The notes beneath the pieces were generated by a model that saw only the letters and a list, made by a program, of their open reading frames with translations, was not told where the DNA came from and made no database searches. The translations under genes and the position numbers were made by a program. Below are positions 19,554-27,914 of a DNA stretch of 64,000 nt, in pieces; position 1 is the stretch's first letter, and each line of letters starts with the position of its first letter. Source of the DNA: Deltaproteobacteria bacterium (GTDB lineage Bacteria > JADJOY01). The stretch is from assembly GCA_016713535.1 (NCBI GenBank), contig JADJOY010000025.1, forward strand, positions 62,001 to 126,000, in the 5' to 3' direction.

Positions 19554-20356
19554 CCGCGAACGACGCGGCGTTCCGCGACCGCTATGGCCCGTGGGCCGTG
19601 GTGGCTGGCGCCTCCGAGGGGATCGGCGCCGAGTTCGCGAGGCAGCTCGCGAGCCGCGGGCTCGACCTGGTGCTCGCAGCGCGGCGGGCGGGCCCACTCG
19701 AGGCCTTCGCCGCCGAGCTACGCAGCCGTCACGGGGTCGAGGTCGAGACCCACGCGGTCGACCTCGCCGACGCCGATTCCGTCCGCGGCTTCGGGCGCGA
19801 AGCCGGCACGAGGCAGGTCGGTTTCCTGGTCTACAACGCGGCGCTCTCGTTGATCGGCCGCTACTTCGACCACCCGATCGAGAACCGCTTGCGCGAGCTC
19901 GACACCAACTGCCGCGCGCCGCTCTTGCTCATCGACGCGCTCGTCCCGCCGATGCTCGAGCGCGGGCGCGGCGGCGTGATCCTGATGACGTCGCTGAGCG
20001 GCATCCAGGGCACGCCGTACATCGGAAACTACGCCGCGACCAAGGCCTGGAACCTGATCTTCGGCGAGAGCCTGTGGGGCGAGCTCGGGCCGCGCGGCGT
20101 CGACGTGCTGAGCGTGCTCGCGGGTGCGACTCGCACGCCGGGCTACCTCGCGAACACCGCGGGGCGAAGCACGGCGGCGCCGGTCGGGGACACGGACGAG
20201 GTGGTGAACGCGGCGCTCGCCGCGCTCGGCAAGCGTCCGAGCGTGATCGCCGGTGGGGCCAACAAGGCGGCGGCGTTCCTCATGACCCGTTTGCTGCCAC
20301 GCCCGCAGGCGGTGCGGATCATGGCCAAGGCGACGTACAAGCTCCTCGCGCGCTGA
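19550..20356 (+). CDS. Short-chain dehydrogenase/reductase
   Basis: This 268-residue SDR has the cofactor motif VVAGASEGIGAEFA, the YNAA variant of NNAG, and the catalytic Ser (MTSLSG) and YAATK. SDRs of this type reduce or oxidise ketones and alcohols, often of lipids or steroids, with NAD(P)H. The GTG start at 19550 overlaps the stop of the EXPERA gene (GTGA), arguing for a shared pathway. Substrate is unknown. The C-terminal 40 residues contain an amphipathic stretch that may contact membrane. Confidence 0.88.
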   Translation: MTANDAAFRDRYGPWAVVAGASEGIGAEFARQLASRGLDLVLAARRAGPLEAFAAELRSRHGVEVETHAVDLADADSVRGFGREAGTRQVGFLVYNAALSLIGRYFDHPIENRLRELDTNCRAPLLLIDALVPPMLERGRGGVILMTSLSGIQGTPYIGNYAATKAWNLIFGESLWGELGPRGVDVLSVLAGATRTPGYLANTAGRSTAAPVGDTDEVVNAALAALGKRPSVIAGGANKAAAFLMTRLLPRPQAVRIMAKATYKLLAR

Positions 20357-20390
20357 TGCGCGGCGAGCCTCGGCACGAGGAGAGCGACCG

Positions 20391-20819
20391 ATGAGTGGAT
20401 CGAGCGCAACCCGCGGAGGTGCGGAGCAGCGGCGTGCGGCGCGCGCGAACGTGCGCTGTGGCGCGTCGTACCGGCTGGTCCGAGACGGCGAGGACGTGGA
20501 GGGCGCGACTCGAACCGTGCCGTCCGAAGCGGTGAACCTCTCTCTTCTCGGCGCGATGATCCAGACCGACGAGCTCGAGGTCGACGGGGTCTCGCTGCTG
20601 CCGCCGATGGAGCCGGACCCGCTCACGCGCATCGACGTCCAGTTCGAGCTCGACGGCGGCGCGGCGCACGGCATCGACGCCACCGGGCGGGTCGTGTGGG
20701 TGCGCCGCTCCGCGTCCGGCGCACACCGCAAGTACACGGTCGGGGTGGTGTTCTCGTACCTGAGCGCGCAGAGCCAGGCGCGCCTGCGCTCGTACCTCGA
20801 CGGCCAGTCGGGCCACTGA
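20391..20819 (+). CDS. PilZ-domain protein
   Basis: The 142-residue single-domain protein has RRAAR (RxxxR) near residue 14, VNLSLLGAMI (NxSxxG) near residue 48, a GRVVWVRR strand and a closing VGVVFSYLS strand. These are the c-di-GMP binding features of PilZ. It lies 34 nt after the SDR gene. A second PilZ gene lies 1.1 kb downstream. Binding of c-di-GMP is expected from the motifs. Confidence 0.82.
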   Translation: MSGSSATRGGAEQRRAARANVRCGASYRLVRDGEDVEGATRTVPSEAVNLSLLGAMIQTDELEVDGVSLLPPMEPDPLTRIDVQFELDGGAAHGIDATGRVVWVRRSASGAHRKYTVGVVFSYLSAQSQARLRSYLDGQSGH

Positions 20820-20820
20820 C

Positions 20821-20847
20821 GAGGCCCGCGCGGCGCGCGCGGGCCTC
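20821..20847. terminator. Hairpin between convergent genes
   Basis: GAGGCCCGCGCG and CGCGCGGGCCTC form a perfect 12-bp stem with a 3-nt loop. It begins right after the PilZ stop and ends 11 nt before the stop of the convergent membrane gene, so it fits a bidirectional terminator. Confidence 0.65.
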
Positions 20848-20858
20848 CTGCGCCCGCT

Positions 20859-21827
20859 TCAGCGCACCGACAGCGCCGCGTGGCGCAACAGATCGAGCAG
20901 GTCGAAGACGCGCGCCACGTAGTGTTCCCGGACGCGATAGCCGCTCTCGCGTCGGCGTAGCTCGTCGCCGAGCGCGTCGACGAAGCGGGCGAGGCGACGT
21001 TCGTGGACCCCGCTGCGCGCCAGCACCGGGTCGATCACGACCCAGGCGAGGGCCGCGAGCACGCCGACGCTCGCCATCCACGCGGCGGTGGCGGCGACGA
21101 GGAGCGGCGCCGACGCGCTCGCCGGGAAGAGCCCGTAGTAGATCGAGCCGAGCGTCGGGCCGAGCGCGAAGTTCGCGATCGCGAGCTGCTGGGCGATGAC
21201 CGCCGCCGCCGATCCGCCCGCCGAGAGCGCGCCCGGCGTGGCGTGCTGGAAGGCCGCGTAACCGATGCCCAGGCTGATCAGCGTGCCGGCGAGATCGGTG
21301 ACTCCGAGCCGCGTCTTGCCGTACTCCGCGAGGTTGCGCTCGAGCGCGGCGCGCACCTCCGGACGCGCGGCCTTCGCGCGAAGCTCGGCGAGGTAGCGCT
21401 CGCAGAGCTCGGCGAGCTCGGGGCGCGCGAGCACCGCGTCGAGGAGCGCGTCGCGCTCGGCGCGACGCTCGCCCTGCGCGTACGGCAGCTCGAGAAGATC
21501 GGTGTGCACGCGCCACGTCAGCTCGCGTTCGAAGGCGGTCTCGAGGCCGAGCGGCAAGCGCCGCAGGCGAGCGCCGGTTCCTTTCGCGCCTGCACGCTCG
21601 AGTAACCCGCCGATCCCGTGCACGACCAGCGCCGGCGGCGCCCACAGCATGTTCACGGGGTGTTTGTAGAAATCACGCCCGAACGTCCGACGGTGGAGCT
21701 CGAACGCTCCTCGGAGCGAGAACGTTCGCTCGACGAAACCCGGGATGCGGCGGCGACGTTCGGCCACGTAGTCGTCGATGCCGCGCTCGACCGCGACCTC
21801 GATCACGCCCAGAAGCTCCTGATCCAT
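20859..21827 (-). CDS. Conserved membrane protein of unknown function (possibly DUF6635-like)
   Basis: The 322-residue protein starts MDQELLGVIEVAVERGIDDY. A region rich in basic residues, FVERTFSLRGAFELHRRTFG followed by KHPVNMLWAPPALV, is followed by a helical middle and two or three membrane segments between about residues 180 and 270. The RGAFELHR...PVNMLWAP layout reminds me of DUF6635 proteins; that is from memory and not certain. It lies between two PilZ genes but on the opposite strand. No catalytic motif was seen. Confidence 0.6.
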   Translation of the reverse strand: MDQELLGVIEVAVERGIDDYVAERRRRIPGFVERTFSLRGAFELHRRTFGRDFYKHPVNMLWAPPALVVHGIGGLLERAGAKGTGARLRRLPLGLETAFERELTWRVHTDLLELPYAQGERRAERDALLDAVLARPELAELCERYLAELRAKAARPEVRAALERNLAEYGKTRLGVTDLAGTLISLGIGYAAFQHATPGALSAGGSAAAVIAQQLAIANFALGPTLGSIYYGLFPASASAPLLVAATAAWMASVGVLAALAWVVIDPVLARSGVHERRLARFVDALGDELRRRESGYRVREHYVARVFDLLDLLRHAALSVR

Positions 21828-21967
21828 CTCGATTTCCGATACCCGTGAGTCGTCCGGAGCGTATCCGCTCCGGCGGCGGCCGGTGAGCCTCGCGCGGGTG
21901 GGCGTCGAGCTTGCAGTTGCCAGGGAGCGAACGAGGCACCGAGCCAAATTGCTCGACGGATGATCCC

Positions 21968-22477
21968 ATGCGACCCAACCCGAGGCGCCGCCCCAGCGCG
22001 CCCACCGTTCCGGTTCCGCGCCCCGCGGATCGCACGGCCGAGGGCGCGGATCGCCGCGGGTTCATTCGGCATCCTGCCACCATCCCGATTCACGTGACGG
22101 TCCCGCCGGACCCGACTCCCGCCCACCTGCGGCTCCGCGATCTCGGCTACGGCGGTCTCGCGTTCCACTCCCGGCGGCAACTCGTGCCCGGGGTGGTCAT
22201 CTCGATCCACATCCATCTTGCCCATGCGCCCGTCGAGATCGCGGCGCAGGTGGTGTGGTGCAGTGCCACCGGCGATGGCTTCGACGTGGGCGCCCAGTTC
22301 CTCGCCGGACAGGACGCGTTCCGGGTCCGGATGGTGGAGCAGATCTGCTACATCCGCGCGTACCGCCGTCAGGTTCTCGCGGAGGAAGGGCGCCGATTGA
22401 CACCGCGCGAGGCCGCGCTCGAGTGGGTGACCCGTCACGCCGCGAGCTTCCCGGAGGCGTGCGTCTCGACCCACTGA
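21968..22477 (+). CDS. PilZ-domain protein, variant motif
   Basis: The 169-residue protein has a Pro/Arg-rich N-terminus, then DRRGFIRHPA (RxxxR) and LRDLGYGGLAF, where the usual (D/N)xSxxG serine is Gly. The strands VEIAAQVVWC and GFDVGAQFL complete a PilZ barrel. A C-terminal helix (about 115-169) is extra. c-di-GMP binding is less certain than in the other PilZ protein because of the Ser to Gly change. Confidence 0.72.
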   Translation: MRPNPRRRPSAPTVPVPRPADRTAEGADRRGFIRHPATIPIHVTVPPDPTPAHLRLRDLGYGGLAFHSRRQLVPGVVISIHIHLAHAPVEIAAQVVWCSATGDGFDVGAQFLAGQDAFRVRMVEQICYIRAYRRQVLAEEGRRLTPREAALEWVTRHAASFPEACVSTH

Positions 22478-22520
22478 ACGACCGCACATCGCCGGCGCGC
22501 ACGCCTGCTAGTCTCGGGGC

Positions 22521-23024
22521 ATGGTCCCGATCACCTGGTACGACGACGTACCGAGCGTGCGACCAGGCCGCCTGGGAACTTCCGGTTGCCCCGGCACCTT
22601 CCGCGGCCTCGACGCCGACCTGGCGAGCCTGCGCGAAGCCCGCGTCGAGTCGGTCTTCTGCCTGCTCGAGGATCGTGACTTCCGTGCGTGGGGCGTTCCG
22701 AAGCTGTTGCGCGAGTACGATCGCGGCGGACTGCGTGTCCATCGCCATCCCATCCGCGACTTCTCCGTGCCGACCCTCGACGAGATGGCTCGCGCCGTCG
22801 ACGAGCTCGAGGCCGCGCTCCGGGAGGGACGCACAGCGCTGATCCACTGCGCGGCCGGCATCGGCCGCACCGGCACCCCTCACCGCTTGCTTGCTGGTGC
22901 GCCACGGGCTCTCCCCCGCACCGCGATCCACACCGTGCGCGCCCACCGCCCGGGCTCGCTCGAGAACTGGGACCAGGAGACGTTCGTGCACGACTTCGCG
23001 GCGCTCGAGGCGAGCGCGCGGTGA
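22521..23024 (+). CDS. Dual-specificity/tyrosine phosphatase-like protein
   Basis: The 167-residue protein has the cysteine phosphatase signature HCAAGIGRTG near residue 113 and a general-acid aspartate candidate in IRDFSVPT. The layout is like cyclin-dependent kinase inhibitor 3-type or bacterial dual-specificity phosphatases. After the signature, residues 123-133 look out of frame. One fewer C near 22880 and one more near 22915 would give LTACLLVRHGLSPRTAIHTV, the expected helix. The two indels compensate, so the gene ends in frame. It is coupled to the downstream CPBP protease by a GTGA overlap. Confidence 0.78.
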   Translation: MVPITWYDDVPSVRPGRLGTSGCPGTFRGLDADLASLREARVESVFCLLEDRDFRAWGVPKLLREYDRGGLRVHRHPIRDFSVPTLDEMARAVDELEAALREGRTALIHCAAGIGRTGTPHRLLAGAPRALPRTAIHTVRAHRPGSLENWDQETFVHDFAALEASAR

Positions 23025-23764
23025 GCGAGCTCCTCGACGATCTGCCGACCCGACCCGCCCCGACCTGGGGGTGGCGGTTCCCCATCAAGGTGCTGGTGCT
23101 CGCCGTGCTGGGGCCGGCGCTCGTGGTGCAGCTGATGCTACCCGCGAGCAACGAGACGAACGGCGCGCCCGCGGCCGCGCCCGAGCTCCCCGACGTGTGG
23201 GCGCTCGCGCTGCCGCTGGCACTCAGCTACGCGGCACTGGTCGGCATCGTGAGCGCGCTCGCGCGCCTCAAGTTCGGGCGGCCGCTGCGTGCGCTTCCGG
23301 GCTTCGGACGCGCGGCTCCCCGAACCCACGTGACGGGCGCCCTCGCAGGGCTCGCGCTCTATGGCGTGAACGTCGCCTTCACCGCCGTCGTCGACGTCGG
23401 GATCGAGCGCACCGAGCTCTTCCACGCGGTGAGCAGCACGGTCGACCTCGCGGTGCTCGCGCTGCCAGTGGTGGTGCTCGCGCCGCTGTTCGAGGAGATC
23501 CTCTTCCGGGGGCTCTTCTTCGGCGCGCTGGCGAAGCACGGCGAGCGAGCCGCGATCGTCGGCAGCGCGCTGGTCTTCGCCGCCGTGCACCTGCTGACCT
23601 ACGCGGAGGCGCCGCTCGCGCTGGTGCCGGTGTTCGTCGTGGGACTCGCCAACGGCGTGCTGCGCGCGCGCACCGGGTCGATCGACCCAGGCATCACCAG
23701 CCACGCCGTGTTCAACGCCCTCGGACTGCTCTCGTGGGCGCTCCAGCTGAGCCACGGCGGATGA
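23021..23764 (+). CDS. CPBP (CAAX-type) intramembrane metalloprotease
   Basis: The 247-residue membrane protein has about seven hydrophobic segments. The CPBP motif EEILFRG near residue 158 is followed by a second motif VFAAVHLL and a third with His near ITSHAVFNALG, the three glutamate and histidine sites of the family. Bacterial members act in peptide maturation or bacteriocin immunity. The GTG start overlaps the phosphatase stop. Confidence 0.85.
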   Translation: MSELLDDLPTRPAPTWGWRFPIKVLVLAVLGPALVVQLMLPASNETNGAPAAAPELPDVWALALPLALSYAALVGIVSALARLKFGRPLRALPGFGRAAPRTHVTGALAGLALYGVNVAFTAVVDVGIERTELFHAVSSTVDLAVLALPVVVLAPLFEEILFRGLFFGALAKHGERAAIVGSALVFAAVHLLTYAEAPLALVPVFVVGLANGVLRARTGSIDPGITSHAVFNALGLLSWALQLSHGG

Positions 23765-23795
23765 GTCGAAGCGCGCTCCTGCGCGAACCACGCAC

Positions 23796-23862
23796 TCGCG
23801 GGGGGACGGAGCCCCCCGCGCTACGAGAACCATCGTAGCGACGGGGGTTCCATCCCCCGTCT
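23796..23862. repeat. Dispersed hairpin repeat, copy 2
   Basis: Three successive perfect hairpins: GCGGGGGG-ACGGA-GCCCCCCGC is followed by GCTACGA-GAACCA-TCGTAGC and by GACGGGGG-TTCCAT-CCCCCGTC. The third block and the CTACGA arms recur at 12892-12977. The element starts 31 nt after the CPBP stop. Confidence 0.65.
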
Positions 23863-23904
23863 CCGGGCCCACGCGGCTCGCGTCAGTGAGCCAAGATTCA
23901 CAAC

Positions 23905-24116
23905 CGCGGCGCGACCGCGCGAGCGAAGCGAGTGACTCGGGGTGGGACCCGCCCGAAGAGCCGCGAGTGTCGAGAGTGGACCCGGCAACAGCACGCGCCA
24001 GCGGCGCGCGGCGCGTCATCGCGCCGGACTTGGGGTGGGGCCCCGTCCGGATTCACTCCGGACGGGGCGGGGTCTTGGAAAGACCCCGAAGAAACCCAGC
24101 GCGGGGGGCTGGAACA
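23905..24116. repeat. 212-bp direct repeat, copy A
   Basis: Nearly identical to 24158-24370, with only a few mismatches and one extra G in copy B. Inside it, GCCCCGTCCGGA-TTCAC-TCCGGACGGGGC is a perfect 12-bp stem (24040-24068), followed at once by CGGGGTCTT-GGA-AAGACCCCG (24068-24088). No gene is evident; the open frames through it shift between copies. Confidence 0.85.
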
Positions 24117-24157
24117 ACCGCGTACTGCGGACCGACCGGACTCGTCGCAGGGCCGGT

Positions 24158-24370
24158 CGCGGCGCGACCGCGCGAGCGAAGCGAGTGACTCGGGGGTGGG
24201 ACCCGCCCGAAGAGCCGCGAGTGTCGAGAGTGGACCCGGCAACGGCACGCGCCAGCGGCGCGCGGCGCGTCATCGCGCCGGATTTGGGGTGGGGCCCCGT
24301 CCGGATTCACTCCGGACGGGGCGGGGTCTTGGAAAGACCCCGAAGGAACACAGCGCGGGGGGCTGGAACA
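24158..24370. repeat. 213-bp direct repeat, copy B
   Basis: Second copy, offset 253-254 bp from copy A. The two internal hairpins are preserved at 24294-24322 and 24322-24342. At its end a third perfect hairpin, GGGGGGCTG-GAA-CAGCCCCCC (24357-24377), extends past the repeat; in copy A this third hairpin is broken. Confidence 0.85.
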
Positions 24371-24388
24371 GCCCCCCGTAAAAAGGGG

Positions 24389-24430
24389 TGAGGGGGGAAC
24401 GGTGGCGGCGAAGCGACCGTTCCCCCCTCA
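24389..24430. terminator. 15-bp perfect stem, candidate bidirectional terminator
   Basis: TGAGGGGGGAACGGT pairs perfectly with ACCGTTCCCCCCTCA around a 12-nt loop. It lies between the CPBP gene with its repeats and the convergent 80-residue ORF. An AAAAA run lies just upstream, giving a T tract on the reverse strand. Confidence 0.6.
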
Positions 24431-24480
24431 GGGGCGAGACGAGAAAGGGACCTGGAGTTGGGTGGGCGCGAGCGCGCGCC

Positions 24481-24723
24481 TCAGGCGAGCGGCTCCTCGA
24501 CGATCGGTATCCGACCGGTCGCGAGCACCGCGAGGCAGGCGCCGAACATCTCCGCGGCCTGCATCACGTCACGGCCTGGACAGAGCACCGACGGGAAGCT
24601 CGGCGCGGCACGCGGCGTCTTCGGCGGCCGGATGTGAAGCTCGCGACTCGCTTCCATGGGAGTCATGGTCTCTCGCAGGGTGGCTTCCAGCTCCTGCAGA
24701 TCGCTTTTCTCGTCGCGGTTCAT
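24481..24723 (-). CDS. Small hypothetical protein
   Basis: The 80-residue ORF starts MNRDEKSDLQELEATLRETM and has a central Pro-rich segment (RPPKTPRAAPSFPS) and a hydrophobic C-terminal helix (AAEMFGACLAVLATG). No family is recognised. An open frame runs further upstream to 24834, but the ATG at 24723 gives the more normal composition. It follows ftsZ on the same strand, about 370 nt downstream. Confidence 0.5.
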   Translation of the reverse strand: MNRDEKSDLQELEATLRETMTPMEASRELHIRPPKTPRAAPSFPSVLCPGRDVMQAAEMFGACLAVLATGRIPIVEEPLA

Positions 24724-24854
24724 GGTCGTCTCGGCTTCGCGTGCTGCGTGGATGGTTCGTCGATCGTCCGGCTGATCTTCCTTTCGCGATTCCTTGCTCG
24801 CCCAGTCCTTTGAGCAAGCGTCGTGCCCTCCCACCTTTCATCGGCAGGGTGAGA

Positions 24855-24871
24855 GAAATCACAATGATTTC
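24855..24871. promoter_or_regulatory. Palindrome in AT-richer leader, with CAATGATTTC motif copy 3
   Basis: GAAATCA-CAA-TGATTTC is a perfect 7-bp inverted repeat, and it contains CAATGATTTC. A second arm, GTGATT, follows. It lies 132-148 nt upstream of the 80-residue ORF and could be an operator; this is inference. Confidence 0.4.
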
Positions 24872-24992
24872 GTGATTCCCCGCGAAAACGCAGAAAAATC
24901 CGCCGCGCCACACCTGGCCCCGGAGGACGAGGCTTGGCGCCCGGGTGTCAAATCGTCAGGGGACCGGCGAAGGCGTGGGGTGCGCGGCAGGT

Positions 24993-25040
24993 GCTTCCGC
25001 CCCCTGGGCACCGGGGCGAGGTGCGCCAGGGGACGGAAGC
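24993..25040 (-). terminator. Imperfect hairpin downstream of ftsZ
   Basis: GCTTCCGCCCCCTGGG and GCGCCAGGGGACGGAAGC pair over about 15 positions with two mismatches, about 55 nt past the ftsZ stop. It is a plausible end for the dcw transcript. Confidence 0.45.
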
Positions 25041-25093
25041 GGGGAGGAGAAGACGAAGAGCAGCACGAAACCGAAGTCAGGGTGGCGCGCGCC

Positions 25094-26567
25094 TCACGAG
25101 TGCTTCGAGGGAGGGCGCGCCCACGGCGGCGTGTTCATGGGATCGTCGTCGTCGCCGTAAAAGCCATTGAGCTGATCGAGCGAGATCGAGTCGAAGCCGG
25201 GACGCCCGTCCTCGTAGAGCGGCTGGCCGCGCTCGCCCATCCGTGAGCCACCTGCGTGGTAGCGCTCCGGCACGTTCGACGCCGGGGCCGAGAGCCAGGA
25301 ACGCGAGCGATCGCTCTCGGGCTTGCGCTCGGGACGCGCCACCGGCGCGCACCGCGTCGGGCTCGCTCGTGAAGGAGCGCGAGTCGCTGACGATCGGGCG
25401 AATCGGCCGGGCCGCTGGCTTGGGCGGCTCGATCTCGCGTTCACGCTCGCGCTCGCGAACCGGCTCCCTCTCGCGGACCGGCTCCCGCTCACGGACCGGC
25501 GTCGGCTCCGGCCGCGACGCCGAGCGCAGCGAGCTCGCCACGGCGGTCGAAATCGGGCGGCTGTCGCGGGCGTCGCGCACGGGCGCCTCCTCGATCTCGT
25601 CGCGGCCGCAACCGGTCGCGAGGACGGTCACGCGCATGCGGCCCTCCATCATCGGGTCGATGACCTGGCCCCAGATGACCGTCGCGTCCTCGTGCGCCGA
25701 CTCCTGGATGATGCTGCAGGCCTCGGTCACCTCGTGCAGCTTGACCGCGCTCGAGGTCGTGACGTTCACCAGCACTCCGCGCGCGCCGTGCATGTCGACG
25801 TCCTCGAGGAGTGGGTTCTCGATCGCCGCACGCGCCGCACGCGCCGCGCGATCGGGGCCGTCGGCGATGCCGCTGCCCATGAGCGCCATGCCCTTCTCGC
25901 TCATGATGGTGCGGACGTCCTGGAAGTCGACGTTGATGTAGCCCACCTCGGTGATGACGTCGGCGATGCCCTTGACCGCCTGGAAGAGCACGTCGTCGAC
26001 CATGCGGAACGCATCGAGCAGCTCGAGGTCGTCACCCGCGAGCGTCACCAGCCGCTGGTTCGGGATGGTGATGACGGTGTCGACGCAGCGCTTGAGCTCC
26101 TTGAGCCCGTGATCGGCGATCTTGCGGCGCCGCGGCCCCTCGAAGAGGAACGGCTTGGTCACCACGCCGACCGTGAGCGCGCCGACATCGCGCGCGCACT
26201 GGGCGACGATCGGCGCCGCGCCGGTGCCGGTGCCACCGCCCAGGCCGGCGGTGATGAACACCATGTCGCAGCCCTGGAGCGCCTCGCGGATCGCGTCGAC
26301 GTCTTCCTCGGCGGCGGCACGGCCGACCTCGGGATTGGCGCCGGCGCCCATGTTCTTGGTGAGCCGCCCGCCGATCGGCACGCGGGTCGTCGAGTGCGAG
26401 AGCTTGAGCGCCTGGGCGTCCGTGTTCACCACCACGAAATCCACGCCCTGGAGACCCTGCGCGATCATGTTGTTGATCGCGTTGCCGCCGCCGCCGCCGA
26501 CACCCACCACCTTGATCACGGCCTGCGGCCGCCCGTCCCCGTTTGCGAGCTCGAACTTCATTTCCAT
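25094..26567 (-). CDS. ftsZ: Cell division GTPase FtsZ (frameshifted in the C-terminal linker)
   Basis: FtsZ polymerises into the division ring. The core has GVGGGGGNAINNM and the tubulin signature AGLGGGTGTGAAP. GGGGAGG precedes the ATG at 26567. After residue 320 comes a linker of repeated PVRERE units. Near 25342 the frame breaks; with one added C it continues as VRAPVARPERKPESDRS and ends NTPPWARPPSKHS at 25094. That ending keeps the spacing of the C-terminal peptide that binds FtsA (Pro, aromatic, Arg). The full protein would be about 490 residues. Without the correction the frame runs to 25077 with a nonsense tail. Last gene of the dcw cluster. Confidence 0.93.
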
Positions 26568-26656
26568 CTGTCCTCCCCTGGTTTGCCGATTCGAACGAAC
26601 ACCACCCCTGCCTCCGGACGCACCTCCGCGCCCGCCCCCTCCACCGCGGTCGCCCG

Positions 26657-27887
26657 TCACACGAACACCTCCTGGAACCACTCCTTCATCCGCATCGTGA
26701 CGCGCGAGAAGATGTTCTCGTCCCGGATGCGGAACTTGCTCTCGTGACCGTTGCGCGCCCCGGCGAGCACCAGCCCCACGCCGGTCGCGTACTTCGGGCT
26801 CGACACCACCTCACCGAGACCACCGATGTCGCGCGGCGAGCCGCGCCGGACCGGCAGGTCGAAGATCCGTTCGGCGAGCTCGGGCAGGCCCACGAGATTC
26901 GCGGTCCCACCGGTGAGCACGATGCCGGACGCGATCGCGTCCTCGAGCCCGGCCTTCTTGATCTCCTTGTCGACGAGCTGGAGCGTCTCGTCGACACGCA
27001 TCTCGATGATCTCTGCGAGCGCGTGGCGGGAGATCACCCGCGGTCGCCGTCCGCCCAGGCTCGGCACCTCGATCACCTCGTCGTCGTCGACCATCGAGGC
27101 GAGCGCGCAGCCGTAGTTGAGCTTGAGGCGCTCGGCCTCGCTCACGGGCGTGCGCAGTCCGAGCGCCACGTCACCGGTGATCTGGTTGCCGGCGAGCTGG
27201 AGCACCGAGCTGTGCTTGACCGCGCCGTCGGCGAAGATCGCGAGGTCCGAGGTGCCGCCACCGATGTCGATGAGCGCGACGCCGAGCTCCTTCTCGTCCT
27301 TGCTGAGCACCGCCTCGGCGCTCGCGAGTGGCTGGAGCACGATGTCGTGCACCGTCAGCCCCCGCCTTGTTCGCGCACTTCACCAGGTTCTGTGCAGCCG
27401 ACACCGCGCCGGTGACGATGTGCACCCACGCCTCGAGCACGCCGCCGTTCATGCCGACCGGATCGCGGATCCCTTCCTCGCCGTCGATCACGAACTCCTG
27501 CGGGATGGTGTGGATCACCTCGCGGTCGATCGGGATCGCCACCGTCGTGGCGGCCTCGATCACGCGCTGCACGTCGATCGGCCGCACCTCGCCGGTCTTG
27601 AGCGGGATCGCGCCGTGGCAGTTGATCGCCTTCACGTGGCCTCCCGCGATACCGACGTAGGCCCCGTCGATCTCGCAGCAGGCCATGCTCTCGGCCTCTT
27701 CGATCGCCTTGCGGATCGAAGCCACCGTCGCCTCGATGTTGACCACCACCCCCTTGCGGAGTCCGTCGCACGGCGCGACGCCCACACCGATCACCTCGAC
27801 CGTGTCGGAGCGGCGCTCGGCGACGATCGCGCAGATCTTCGTGGTGCCGATGTCCAGGCCCACGATCAGGTTCTCTCTTCTCGACAT
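26657..27887 (-). CDS. ftsA: Cell division protein FtsA (one internal frameshift)
   Basis: FtsA is the actin-like membrane tether of FtsZ. The N-terminal half has LIVGLDIGTTKICAIVAE and the 1C-domain region; the C-terminal half has VALIDIGGGTSDLAIF and GIVLTGGTANL, the two phosphate-binding motifs. The protein ends in an amphipathic membrane helix, TMRMKEWFQEVFV. The halves lie in different frames, joined at 27359-27363, a run of five C (G in the coding strand). One base fewer restores KCANKAG-LTVHDIVLQP and about 409 residues. GGGGGGAG lies 5 nt before the ATG. Confidence 0.92.
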
Positions 27888-27914
27888 GCGATCTCCCCCC
27901 ATCTCGGCGCGCCG

